Assembly (NCBI GenBank): GCA_013115125.1
Contig: JABANN010000283.1
Coordinates: 1-42,979 of the forward strand
Direction of reading: 5' to 3'
Length of the DNA stretch: 42,979 nucleotides
Source of the DNA: Perkinsus olseni
Taxonomy: Eukaryota; Perkinsozoa; Perkinsida
The notes under the pieces are model-generated. The model saw only the letters and a list, made by a program, of their open reading frames with translations, was not told where the DNA came from and made no database searches. Both the position numbers and the translations under genes were made by a program. Below are positions 10,760-21,101 of this stretch, piece after piece (within the stretch, counting starts at the first letter, position 1; every line of letters starts with the position of its first letter).

Positions 10760-13424
10760 TCAGCAGACCTCGTCGACAATCTCACTCCCACGAGTATAAC
10801 AGTTACCGCCGTGCCATGTCACATTCTTTTCACCAACCCATATAAAGTCGCCCGAGAAAGTCATGCCAGCGTTCGAGTACTGGAGGAGAATATAATACGT
10901 CATCAGAGAAACTTGCACGGTGAGAAATGGCCAGAGGAAATGATATCCGAGGCGTAGAGCGATGAATACGATCGATTCGTCGAACCGTCGCTTCATGGCG
11001 ATAATAAATAGTATGAAAAGGCATGCTTCGGCCACGATGTCGATCAAGAGCCTGCGGATGCTGCGTGCAAACTCCTTGTCTGTCATATCCCAGAAGGTGT
11101 CGTGCAGTTTGGGGTTGAAGGTACGCAGGACACGCGAGGATATTAGGAAATGCAGGGGAGCGAGGATCTCAACCATTTCTTCGCAAATGGCAATAGCCAT
11201 CACAGAAAGTGAGCGCTTGGAGCATTTCTCGGCTAACTTTCCTTTGCTTCTGCCAATTATTACTTCTGTGATAATCTCAAGCACGCTACTTCTACGCGAG
11301 GGCAGCGAGCCTTCATGGGATGCGCGTCGAACTATAGTCTGAGCGCCATCAATGGGGAAGGGGCCCTTGACCAGACCGTTTCCATCAGAAGCCAGCGATA
11401 CCCCATCTAAGGTACCTTCTACTAGTCCCTGACGAGCATAGCCAATCGTATGTTTCAGCAGGCTAGTGAATGAAGAGAGCGTGCTCATACTAGAGCCTCG
11501 TCTATCTATCCCCCTGCGCGCGTTAAAATAAGAGAGCCTGGCCGCGATCTCTCGCTTCCGGCCAGCTGTAGCACTGCCGTGGTCCGAATTCACAGTAGCG
11601 CTCCCGTCTATCGATGGCATAATCCGCAAGAAGTCGGAACACTGGGCATCACTGGACGACTCGAGAGTATTGAGATGGCTGCCTCCCCTACCGTATAGCA
11701 CATCCGGTTCGATTCGACCAGGGCATTGCAGCGCATCAAGATGTGTTTTCGCGGAGTTCGCCCCTCTGTCAGCAGTGGCTCCACCACTTCGTTTATCAGG
11801 GGCACTCAGCCGAAAACCGGTTTCCAAGGCAGGGGACTGCGGCAATGGCGGCTCTATCTCCCCATTCGGATGACTGTCGCTCGTCTGCGAGTCATTGGCG
11901 GGATGCTCGTGATCAGTAGGCGGCAATGGTGCCGGGGCTGTTTCATCGGGCTGCCCTTCATTATCGCCTTCCACTCTTTGCGAATCGGGCTTCGGATCTT
12001 GGAGTGAAACTCGGCTTACACCGCCGAGGGATGAGCTCGGGTCTCCAGCTCGATAGATACAGTAGATGTGAAAGAAGTTTTCCGCGAGGTCCAAGGCGAT
12101 TAAGAGCATGGCCAACCAGACCTCGGGGACATCACTAATGGCGGAGGATATGAAGAACTCATAGGCGTACATCCCGAAGAGGACTATCATAGGGTAGCAG
12201 TCAATGCAAAACATCCTTGCATAGTGCTTAGCTACGTTCTCAAAAACTTTGCGGAACACGTAAAAGACGAGAAAAAAGCATATCTTCAATAATCCATTGA
12301 GCTCAAGGGAAAGGTAATATAGGACGGGGTAGCTTATGCCGAAAACGGCAACACCACCGCCAAGTGTGACGAACACCATCGCTATCTTCTTTCTGCACGC
12401 AGCTGAGCGCTTGTCACGAGGCACGTTATAGTAGGTCATACCGAACGCAGGTGACATTGTCGCACCAGCGATGATGGGCATCCATGGTAGAGGCCAATAA
12501 GGGGTGAATGCCGGGGCGACACCGAGGCAGATGACCTGCCAGGCACCCGCCATGAGACCGACCTTGAAGTAAATCGCTATACGCTCGTCTCCCCAAACGT
12601 CGGAAAGGAAGCTGTTACTCCACGGAGCGAGCATAAAGGTACACTGAAAGGCGATGATGAATAGTACTGGCAGCCACTGCCATACAGACACATGGATTGG
12701 GCCCGGGATCGGTATAGCGAACACGATGAGCGAGGCGAGTGGGCCAAAGCAGACAATCAGTGCTGCCCGATAGAGCTCTAGGTGAGGTACCTCGCGTAGA
12801 AAGATGCTATCCACTTGGTAGCTAGAGGTCAGCCTCACTCACCGTGTCTCTCTGAAGACATTCACTGAGCTCCGCCGAAAGCTCGGGGGAGTCTGCGAGG
12901 CACATGAGTGCGGCATCCAGGACTCCAGTCAGTTTCTCCCAGCCGGCTTTGGTAGATGAGCGGAGATACTTCAGTGTAATAGAAAAGTGACGCCTCTCCT
13001 GAGAAACGCTGGGACTCAGTTCGTCATCGAGTCGTATGGGCATCACCATTGAATCATATGAAAAGCAAATCGATCCTCATTGTGCCTGCTGCGAATTCAT
13101 AGACATCACTACACGCGGTCTATGATGCGGACTTGAACGAACTCGAAGGGTTGAAGTACTCACACTCTTCTGTGATGCCGCGGGGGTCTTCGCAATAACT
13201 GGCAACGGGGCTCGCACGGGAGCCGCTGCCCCTGTGCCACCGGCAGCACCGCCATTAGGCGGTAAGTCTGCCTTGAGGCGATAACTCGTCGGTGAAGCGG
13301 AACGGCTGAGACGAAGAGGATAAGCATGCGGCGGAGCGGTGAGGTGGGAAAATGTTACTCCGTACGGAGTCAGGCATAGGCCACCACCTCGCTCGGTAGC
13401 AACTGCCTGTTTATTGGAGTCCAT
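10760..13424 (-). CDS. Array gene B: multi-pass membrane protein, intact
   Basis: Three exons joined by two phase-0 introns: 13424-13164 (87 codons, disordered, starts MDSNKQAVATERGGGLCLTP), 12998-12843 (52 codons, amphipathic helices, KAGWEKLTGVLDAALMCL) and 12790-10760. The product is about 815 residues. The large exon has ~8 hydrophobic segments (such as AALIVCFGPLASLIVFAI and YPMIVLFGMYAYEFFISS), a ~260-residue polar loop with RRGSSMSTLSSFTSLL and SRRSSVLEIITEV, then three more segments and the tail WHGGNCYTRGSEIVDEVC at the stop. Donors GTGAGT and acceptors CAG/GAG line up in genes C, D and E. I know no family with this architecture; transporter, receptor and scaffold roles all remain possible. 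Clear features are Ser clusters after Arg-Arg (possible kinase sites) and a conserved Cys as last residue. Confidence 0.82.
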
Positions 13425-13464
13425 ATAGCACGTCCAAAAATAGGGCTGAGATTGGACTCCGATC

Positions 13465-13775
13465 ATCGGAGATTGAGCTCCCGAGACACCTTCAAGGCCA
13501 GGAATGCTCTGCCCACACCTGGCCGCTTCGTTGTGGAGGGCAAAGTTCTGAACCGCATCAAGAAAGGAGAAGCTCCGAGACTACTTGACTGGCAGTCGGC
13601 GACTGTGACACCGCCATGGCCGGAGCTGGCAAACGCCAGAAGCTAGAGCTCGACGTCGGATTCGGCAGAGTCGGCTGACAACAACCCGACAGCCCTAGAC
13701 CACCTGCCCAGTGTGAGGCAGGTGTTCGGTTTGAGCCTCATCCCCCTTTCTCTGTGGAGGCGCTGCTCTTCATGG
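13465..13775 (+). pseudogene. Small plus-strand ORF, copy 2 (decayed)
   Basis: A copy of the plus-strand ORF at 10256-10624, between genes B and C. The block PTPGRFVVEGKVLNRIKKGE is intact. Downstream the match continues at DNA level (AGAAGCTAGAGCTCGAC and CTGCTCTTCATGGCC are shared) but the frame stops early. The left part of copy 1 is also missing here. It is most likely a partial duplicate carried along with the B/C duplication. Confidence 0.5.
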
Positions 13776-14235
13776 CCCTATTTTACGAAGTTGGCGAAAT
13801 GTCGTCCCTAGGTAACATGAGAGCTCTGGAGTACGCTATGCGCATCCAGGCATTTCGTGCCAACAGGCGACAATGAGCCTTCCAGCGTTTAGGTGACGAC
13901 GAAAGGTGGTTCTTGTGCGTATCGGTCGCACATGCTAAGCTCAGTGCATTGCGGGTACGGTTGCGGGCAAGGGCGAAATTCGCGCCGCGCGAGTGGCATA
14001 CAGTAGGGGCGTGAATCGCCTTCCCCTCGGACCCACGCGTCTGGAGCGGGAGGATCGAGATTATTCTTCATACGTAGAAGCCATCTAATTCGAATCAAAT
14101 GAGCGGACGCCTGCATGTGAAATTATCTAGTGACCTGTCGCTCATCACCGTGGTAAGCGATACGATGTGATAATATCACATCGTCTAGCCTTGGGAATGG
14201 AATTATGAGTCTTCGGGCTTTGCCGTAGCGATTAC
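13776..14235. other. About 450-bp insertion specific to the C unit
   Basis: Copy 1 runs directly from CTTCATGGCC (10553) to ACACGTTTTTCAAAG (10570). In the C unit the same two landmarks are separated by about 450 bases (13775 to 14235). No open frame of note, terminal repeat or target-site duplication is obvious. It contains the 23-base palindrome listed separately. Either unit B lost this stretch or unit C gained it. Confidence 0.5.
14162..14184. repeat. Perfect palindrome, 11-bp arms
   Basis: ACGATGTGATA and TATCACATCGT are exact reverse complements around a single A. It lies inside the insertion that distinguishes unit C from unit B. It could be a protein-binding site or a chance structure; no second copy was noticed. 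Confidence 0.6.
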
Positions 14236-14429
14236 ACACGTTTTCAATGTTTCACCCCCTGAGGCAACCTGACGCAACCACACATAAATACTGACAAGCC
14301 ATGCGGGACGAGAATATTCACGGTGACTGGTTGATTCATGGGAAACAATAAGTGTCCATCTATCTCGACCAGCAATGCTACAGGGCCTGTATTCCGGGAC
14401 TACTAGTCTCGGCTAGCCTGGTTGGAGTC

Positions 14430-17047
14430 TCAGCAGACCTCGTCGACAATCTCACTCCCACTAGTATAACAGTTACCGCCGTGCCATGTCACATTCTTTT
14501 CACCAACCCACATAAAGTCGCCCGAGAAAATCATGCCAGCGTTTGAGTACTGGAGGAGAATATAATATGACATCATAGAAAATTGCACGGTGAGAAATGG
14601 CCAGAGGAAATGATATCCGAGGCGTAGAGCAATGAATACGATCGATTCGTCGAACCGTCGCTTCATGGCGATAATAAATAGTATGAGAAGGCATGCTTCG
14701 GCCACGATGTCGATCAAGAGCCTGCGGATGCTGCGTGCAAACTCTTCGTCTGTCATATTCCAGAAGGTGTCATGAAGCTTGGGGTTGAAGGTACGCAGGA
14801 CACACGAGCATATCAGGAAATGCAGGGGAGCGAGGATCTCAACCATTTCTTCGCAAATGGCAATGGTCATCACAGCAAGAGAACGCTCGGAAAGTTTCTC
14901 GGCTGACTTTCCTTTGCTTCGGCCAATTATTACTTCTGTGATAATCTTAAGCACGCTACTTCTACGCGAGGGCAGCGAGCCTCTATGGGACGTGCGTCGA
15001 ACTATAGTCTGAGCACCATCAATAGGGAAGGGGCCCTCGACCAGACCGTTTCCACCAGGGGACGGCGATCCTTTACCCAAGTTAGCTCTCACTGGCTTTT
15101 GAAGAGCAGAGCCTTTCATATGTTTCAGCATGCTAGTGAATGAGGGCAGGGTGCTCATACTAGAGCCTCGTCTAGCTATCCCCCATCGCTCGGTAGTATT
15201 AGATACCTTGGCGACGACCTCTCGCTTCCGGCCGACAGAAGCAATGCCGTGGTCCGAACTCTCAGCGACCCTTCCGTTCATCGACGGCATAATTGGTGAA
15301 AATGCGGAACACTGGGCGCCACTGGACGAGATGCAATTTTTGGGATGGCCGCTTCCCGTGCCGCACACGCCATCCGACTCGACTTGACCAGGGTACTGCA
15401 CCGCATGAAGGGACGCTTTCATGGAGGCTTCTCCGTCTTCTCCCCGCGAGGACCCGCCACGTTTACCAGAGGCACTCAGCTGGGAACCGAGTTCTGAGAC
15501 GGCCGACTGCGGCAGTGGCGGCTCCATCTCAGCATTGTGGTAACTGGCGCTCTTCTGCGGAATTTCTCGCGAATAGTCCGCGGGATGCTCGAGATCAGAA
15601 GGCGATAATAGATTCGGCTGATCTTCATCGTTTCCGTCTCTCTGTAGATCGTGCTCCGTGTCTCCGAGTGCAACTCGACTCGTATTGCCAAGGGACAAGC
15701 TCGGGTCTCCACTGGAGACTCTCCAGCTCGATAGATGCAGTAGATGTGAAAGAAGTTTTCCGCGAGGTCCAAGGCGATTAAGAGCAAGGCCAACCAGACC
15801 TCGGGGACATCACTAATGGCGGAGGATATGAAGAACTCATAGGCGTACATCCCGAAGAGGACTATCATAGGGTAGCAGTCAATGCAAAACATCCTTGCAT
15901 AGTGCTTAGCAACATTCTCAAAAACTTTGCGGAACACGTAAAAGCCGAGAAAAAAGCATATCTTCAATAATCCATTGAGCTCAAGGGAAATATGGTAAAG
16001 GATAGGGTAGCTTATGCCGAAAACGGCTTCTCCACCGCCAAGTGTGACGAACACCATCGCTATCTTCTTTCTGCACGCAGCCGAGCGCTTATCACGGGGC
16101 ACGTTATAGTAGATCATACCGAACACAGCCGAGAGAGTCGCACCAGCGATCAACGGCATCCATGGTAGAGGCCAATAAGGGGTGAAGGCCGGGACGACAC
16201 CGAGCCAGAATGCCTGCCAGGCACCCGCCATGAGACCGATCTTGAAGTACTTCGCCACACGCTCGTCACCCCAGACGTCCGAAAGGAAGCTGTTACTCCA
16301 AGGAGCGAGCATAAAGGTGCTTTGGAAGAAAATGATGAATAGTACTGGCAGCCACTGCCATACAGACACATGGATTGGGCCCGGGATCGGTATAGCGAAC
16401 ACGATGAGCGAGGCGAGTGGGCCAAAGCAGACAATCAGTGCTGCCCGATAGAGCTCTAGGTGAGGTACCTCGCGTAGAAAGATGCTATCCACTTGGTAGC
16501 CAGAGGTCAACCTCACTCACCGTGTCTCTCTGAAGACATTCACTGAGCTCCGCCGAAAGCTCGGGGAAGTCTGCGAGGCACATGAGTGCGGCATCTAGGA
16601 CTCCAGTCAGTTTCTCCCAGCCGGCTTTAAAAGATGAGCGGAGAGATTCCAGAGCCATAAGAAAGTATCGTCTCTCCTGAGAAACGCTGGGACTCAGTTC
16701 GTCATCGAATCATATGGGCATCACCGCTTTATCGTGGGGAAAGCACTACAACGGTTTAGAACGGACTGCAGTTAACTCGGAGGGCCGAAGTACTCACACT
16801 CTTCCGTGATGCCGCAGAGGACTCTGCAATGAGTGGTAATGGGGCTGGTGCGGGAGCCGCTGACCTTGGCCTCCTCGGAACACCGCCACTGGGCGGTGAA
16901 TCCGCCTTAAGGCGATGGCTCGTCGATGAAGCGGAACGACTGAAGAAGAGGGTCAGGCGAGCAATGGAGTGGTGAGGCCCATTCGTACGGAGTCAGGCAC
17001 AGGCCTCCACCTCCCTCGGAAAGACTCGCCCGATTGTTGGAGTCCAT
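14430..17047 (-). pseudogene. Array gene C: mosaic, frame-broken paralogue
   Basis: Exons 17047-16798, 16676-16521 and 16468-14430. The membrane exon is very close to gene B, but near 15710-15725 it carries about 14 extra bases (GTCTCCAGTGGAGA, forming an inverted repeat with its flank). These shift the frame after CIYRAG, so the 8-segment half and the loop-plus-C-terminal half lie in different frames. Exon 1 (MDSNNRASLSEGGGGLCLTP) is nearly identical to gene E, not B, and shares with E a frame difference relative to B after LTPYEW. Exons 2 and 3 are of B type, with the change of affinity inside intron 1. It is probably a pseudogene, unless the extra bases are an assembly error. The C-terminal half and the tail SGSEIVDEVC are intact. 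Confidence 0.65.
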
Positions 17048-17065
17048 ATAGCACGTCAGAAGGAA

Positions 17066-18060
17066 GGCTGGCAAAGGGATGGCAGCGGAGGGCGTCGCGT
17101 AAACGCCAGGGAACTGCACGTAAACGGATCCCCCAGACTGTCCCGTTAACGACTCACTCCTCCTACGTCATTGGTAGAAGCTTGTAATGAGTCATGGTGA
17201 TACATCCACAATGACAGCATAGGTAAGATGTTGGAGGGAAACAGAGGAACACTCTTTCGAGAGGGAGCGAGTTGATACCTTGAGTATTAGCAGAATAAAG
17301 CCATTGGTCGACGCCGTCGACTCGACGGCCGGTCAGCAGGTCGTGAAGCAACCTGAGTTGGCCGACTCAGCGGCGTCCTCCGGTCTCAGGAGATTAAGCT
17401 GTGCAATCGCTGCCCGCGTCTGTGCTGCGCTCACCACAGAGACACCCTGTCACTCGGAGTGATCGCTCCGTTGACCCCTTTCAGAGGCAGCTACCAATAG
17501 TTGCTTGGAGGAATCATGAGCACAACATGAGGAGGCGAGTAGTCTCCAGATTGAGGATGAAGGCAACGGTTTACAGCGCAATAATCAGGGACGGGAAGAC
17601 ACCGTCGAGTGGTGACATTCGTGCTGCGAAAAGCTTGTCTACAAGATATGAGACAAGAACTTGACAACAGCTCAATGCAGATCGTGGGTAAATCCCAATC
17701 CGCAATCAGCTTACGTTGAGTTCGAGTACGACAGCTTGTCTTCGCGATCCAACCTCAAGGTGGACAAGGTATTGGAGACTCGAAAACCTCGGGTAATTTG
17801 ATGGCCTGCCTTGGCTCTGACTATCACACCGGGAAGCTCCACGATCGAAATTAAGGCACGGGCTTAGGGCCGGTGATCACACAAGATTACTGAAGTCTGA
17901 AGGAGGAGACCCACTACAGCAACGCGACAACACGTGTTTAGCGCCCTACAAAACGCAGGACATCATAGAGGCTCGTTTTTCGATGAAAAACAACATTTCT
18001 CATGATATCTGAACAAGCAATGGTACAAAAACTGTATCCGCGGACTGCCGATCCAGGTTA
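17066..18060. other. Intergenic between array genes C and D
   Basis: Shared sequence with the upstream side of gene E ends near 17065. Beyond it only short frames occur; none has a family pattern. The last ~60 bases before 18075 resemble the 3' flank of the other array genes. Confidence 0.45.
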
Positions 18061-18074
18061 ATCTGTTTGCTCTC

Positions 18075-20680
18075 TCAGCAGACGTCTTCAATGGTCTCAT
18101 TCCCGGTAGTGTAACAGTTACCACCGTGCCATGTTGTATTCTTCTCACCAATCCATTTAAAGTCGAACGAAAAGGTCATACCGGCATTGGAATACTGAAG
18201 ATCTATATAGTGCGTCATGAGGCAGACCTGCATAGCCAAGAATGGCCAGAAAAACTGATAGCCAAGCCGCAGAGCGATGAAAATGACCGACTCGTTCAGC
18301 CACCGCTTGATGACAACAATCAGTAGGACGAAAAGACACGTTTCGGCAGCGATGTCTATCAAAAGCCTCCGGATGCCACGCACAAACTCTTCGTCTGTCA
18401 TGTCCCAGAATGTATCATGAAGCTTGGGGTTGAAAGTACGTAGGACCAACGAGCATATCAGATATTGTATGGGTGCCAGGACTTCAACGACCTCTTTGCA
18501 GATAGCAACGGTCATGATGGAAAGAGCACGCTTGGAACCGCCGTCTCTCATCCCGGCCATGGTCTCCATGTTCACACCCGTGACCAGGTCCGCGAGGATC
18601 TCGAATACACTACCCCTACGAGAAGAGCGCCAGCTGCCATCAGAACAGCGTCCTGCGCTTGTACGCCGATCATCGATCACAAAGTTGTCCCTCAGTACAC
18701 TATCTTCACAGAGATTCAGCGCGCTCCGATCCGTGTCTCCTCTCAGGGGCCCTCGACTGCCACAGCCCACTGAGCTTGCGAGCGGGCTAGGAGAAGGAGA
18801 TGGTGGGCATTCACTAGAGTCTCTCCTGAGTGTCCCATCATTTCGGCCAGTAGCGAAGGGCTCGGCTGTGGTGTGCTGCTCCCGACCAGGACTGTGCGGA
18901 ATGCTAGCGTGTTCTAGAGCCCCAGTACCACCCTCGTTGGTCAGCGACGTATCTCCGACAGAATCGGAGGGCCTGCCCACGACACTTGCACCGGTACCGG
19001 CAATATCGGGAATGCTGTTCTGTTGACCGAGGGTTACATTGGATTCGGGTGGGCCAGAGCCGAGAATCATATTTGACAGCGCCTCTGCATTCGAGGACTG
19101 TGTTTCGTTGTTCGATGTAGCCAGAGGCGATTCGGCCACCGCTGCTTCAACCTCGGCATCATCATCATTTTCTGTCGTTTTCGCAGCTCGTCGCGAGCCG
19201 ACGCCGGGGTGCGCAGCGCCATTCGGTAGCCCCTCATTGCCATTTCTCTGTGGATCGTTTTTTCGAATCTCTGGTGGAGCCATGTTGAACACGTTGCCCG
19301 GTGGGCGTCGCACTTGATAACTACAATAGATGTAGTAAAGGTTCTCCATAAGGTCGAGAGAAATCAGGAGAATCGCTAGCCAGACTTCCGTTACGGCGCT
19401 AATGACGGAGGATATGAAGAACTCATAGGCGTACATCGCGAAGAGGACTATCATAGGGTAGCAGTCGATACAATACAATCTCGCGTAGTGCTTAGCAACC
19501 TTCTCGAAAACTATTCGGAATACGTAGAAAGAGAGGCAGATCCAGAATCTCAAGAATCCATTGAGCTTTAGGGCGAAATAGTATAACATGGGGTAGCTTA
19601 TACCGAAGACAGCGACACAACTTCCGATAGAGACCAATACCATGGCGATTTTCTTTCTGGACCCCAGTGACCGCTTGCCCTCCGGCAAGTTATAGTAGAT
19701 CATACCGACTATAGCCAACAGTGTTACACAACCAATCACAGGCATCCACGGTAGAGGGAAATAAGAAGTAAAGGCCGGGACGACACCGAGCCAGAGGAGC
19801 TGCCAGGTACCCGCCAGGAGACCGATCTTGAAGTACTTCGATACACGCTCGTCTCCCCAAACGTCGGAAAGGAAACTGTTACTCCACGGGGCGAACATAA
19901 AAGAACACTGGAAACCGAGGAGGAATAATACTGGCAACCACTGCCATGCCGACACATCAGTAGGACCCGAGATAGGTACGATGAAAGCAACCAGCGAAAT
20001 AAGCGGAGCGAAGCAGACGATGAGCGCAGTCTGATAGAGTTGAGGGTGAGGTACCTAACACACGAATCGGAAACATGTGGTGAGATTCTTCACTCAGGAA
20101 TTGGAGAGTGAGACACAGTCCCTCGCCAGCAACGCTGTGCTGAATTTAAATTGTTTGGATATGCCAGAAGAAGCGAAGGTTTCTCTTATACAACGCTGTA
20201 TCATCGAAGCTCACCGTGTTCCTCTGAAGAGCTTCAGTGAGATCCAATGAAAACTCTGGGAAATCTGTCAGGCGGTCGCGGGCAGCTTCCAGAGCTTCGA
20301 CGACTCTCTCCCAGCCTGCCATCATAGCTGCGAGGATGACTTCTGCCCCTGTGAGCAAGCGGCGTCTCCCCTGAGGAGCATACTCGATCAGCGAAGTGCT
20401 CCAGATCATCGAAGATGTACATGCAGGGCGGTACCCAGAGCGGACGCCTGTCATCAGAGCTCACCCTCTTTGGTGAACTCGGAAGAGGCTCTTGTACGAG
20501 TGGCAGCAAGTCTCGCGCTGGAGATTCCGAAGTTCGACCGGTCGCGACGCTAACACGAGCCAGCGGAGGTTCTCTGATGGAGAGAACAGATTCGACTGGA
20601 AGCGGTACAGCATTCTCGTACGCAGTGCGGGTTTGGCCAGCATCTTGTCCGGTAGCAATGGCCTCATCGCAGGAATTCAT
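18075..20680 (-). CDS. Array gene D: multi-pass membrane protein, intact
   Basis: Exons 20680-20465 (72 codons, starts MNSCDEAIATGQDAGQTRTA), 20370-20215 (52 codons, MMAGWERVVEALEAARDRL) and 20054-18075 (659 codons plus stop), all phase 0, giving about 783 residues. The large exon opens VPHPQLYQTALIVCFAPLIS after a TTAG acceptor and has the shared plan of ~8 membrane segments, a polar loop and ~3 segments. Its loop is the most divergent: it lacks the SSMSTL motif and keeps only SSRRGSVFEILADLV. The helical exon is also the most diverged. The tail is WHGGNCYTTGNETIEDVC at the stop. All three exons are open, so it looks functional. The family is unassigned; the conserved membrane halves and free loop suggest the loop evolves under different constraint. 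Confidence 0.8.
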
Positions 20681-21100
20681 ATAGTATCGCAAGAGCAAGA
20701 CTCAAAGCAAAGTATCTCGAAATAAAAGGACAGCAGCCCGCTGTGCCAGCTGCATTTCGCACATTCTCAACAGGAAGTTGAGCTTCACAGGACCGAACGA
20801 GACGCCTCTCTGCCATAACGTCCTGCTTCTCATGCTACCCATGACAAACGCCGCAAAAAGTCTCAGTCCTCCATCAATTCGCCAGGTTCCATCTCGTCCT
20901 ATTTGAATGACTGCACGGCTCCATGGAAGTGGTGTCCACTGTAACACAACAGTGCATGGCCCTTGATGAGCTCCGCGATACGGAGACAACCAACATGGCT
21001 CGTCAGGTTATCAGAGATATCATGTCTTCATCTTTTCCTACGAGCAATGCTACGGGATCTGTAGCCTCGGACTGCTAGCCCAAGCTAGTCTGGCTGACAG
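20681..21100. other. Intergenic between array genes D and E
   Basis: About 420 bases between the start of gene D and the stop of gene E. Apart from the array-type 3' flank adjoining 21101, I see no gene or repeat. Confidence 0.5.
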
Positions 21101-21101
21101 C

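Noticed and set aside
12791-12838. Start codon at 12838 (MRLTSSYQVDSIF) for gene B, and the same at 16516 for gene C
   Set aside because: This stretch is intron 2 between GACACG|GTGAGTGAGG and GCGAG|GTACCTCAC. All array genes join exon 2 directly to VPH/VPR, and the extra codons are not shared by D or E.
13889-14116. 75-codon minus-strand frame in the insertion of unit C
   Set aside because: No start context, homologue or paralogue in the window; too short to support.
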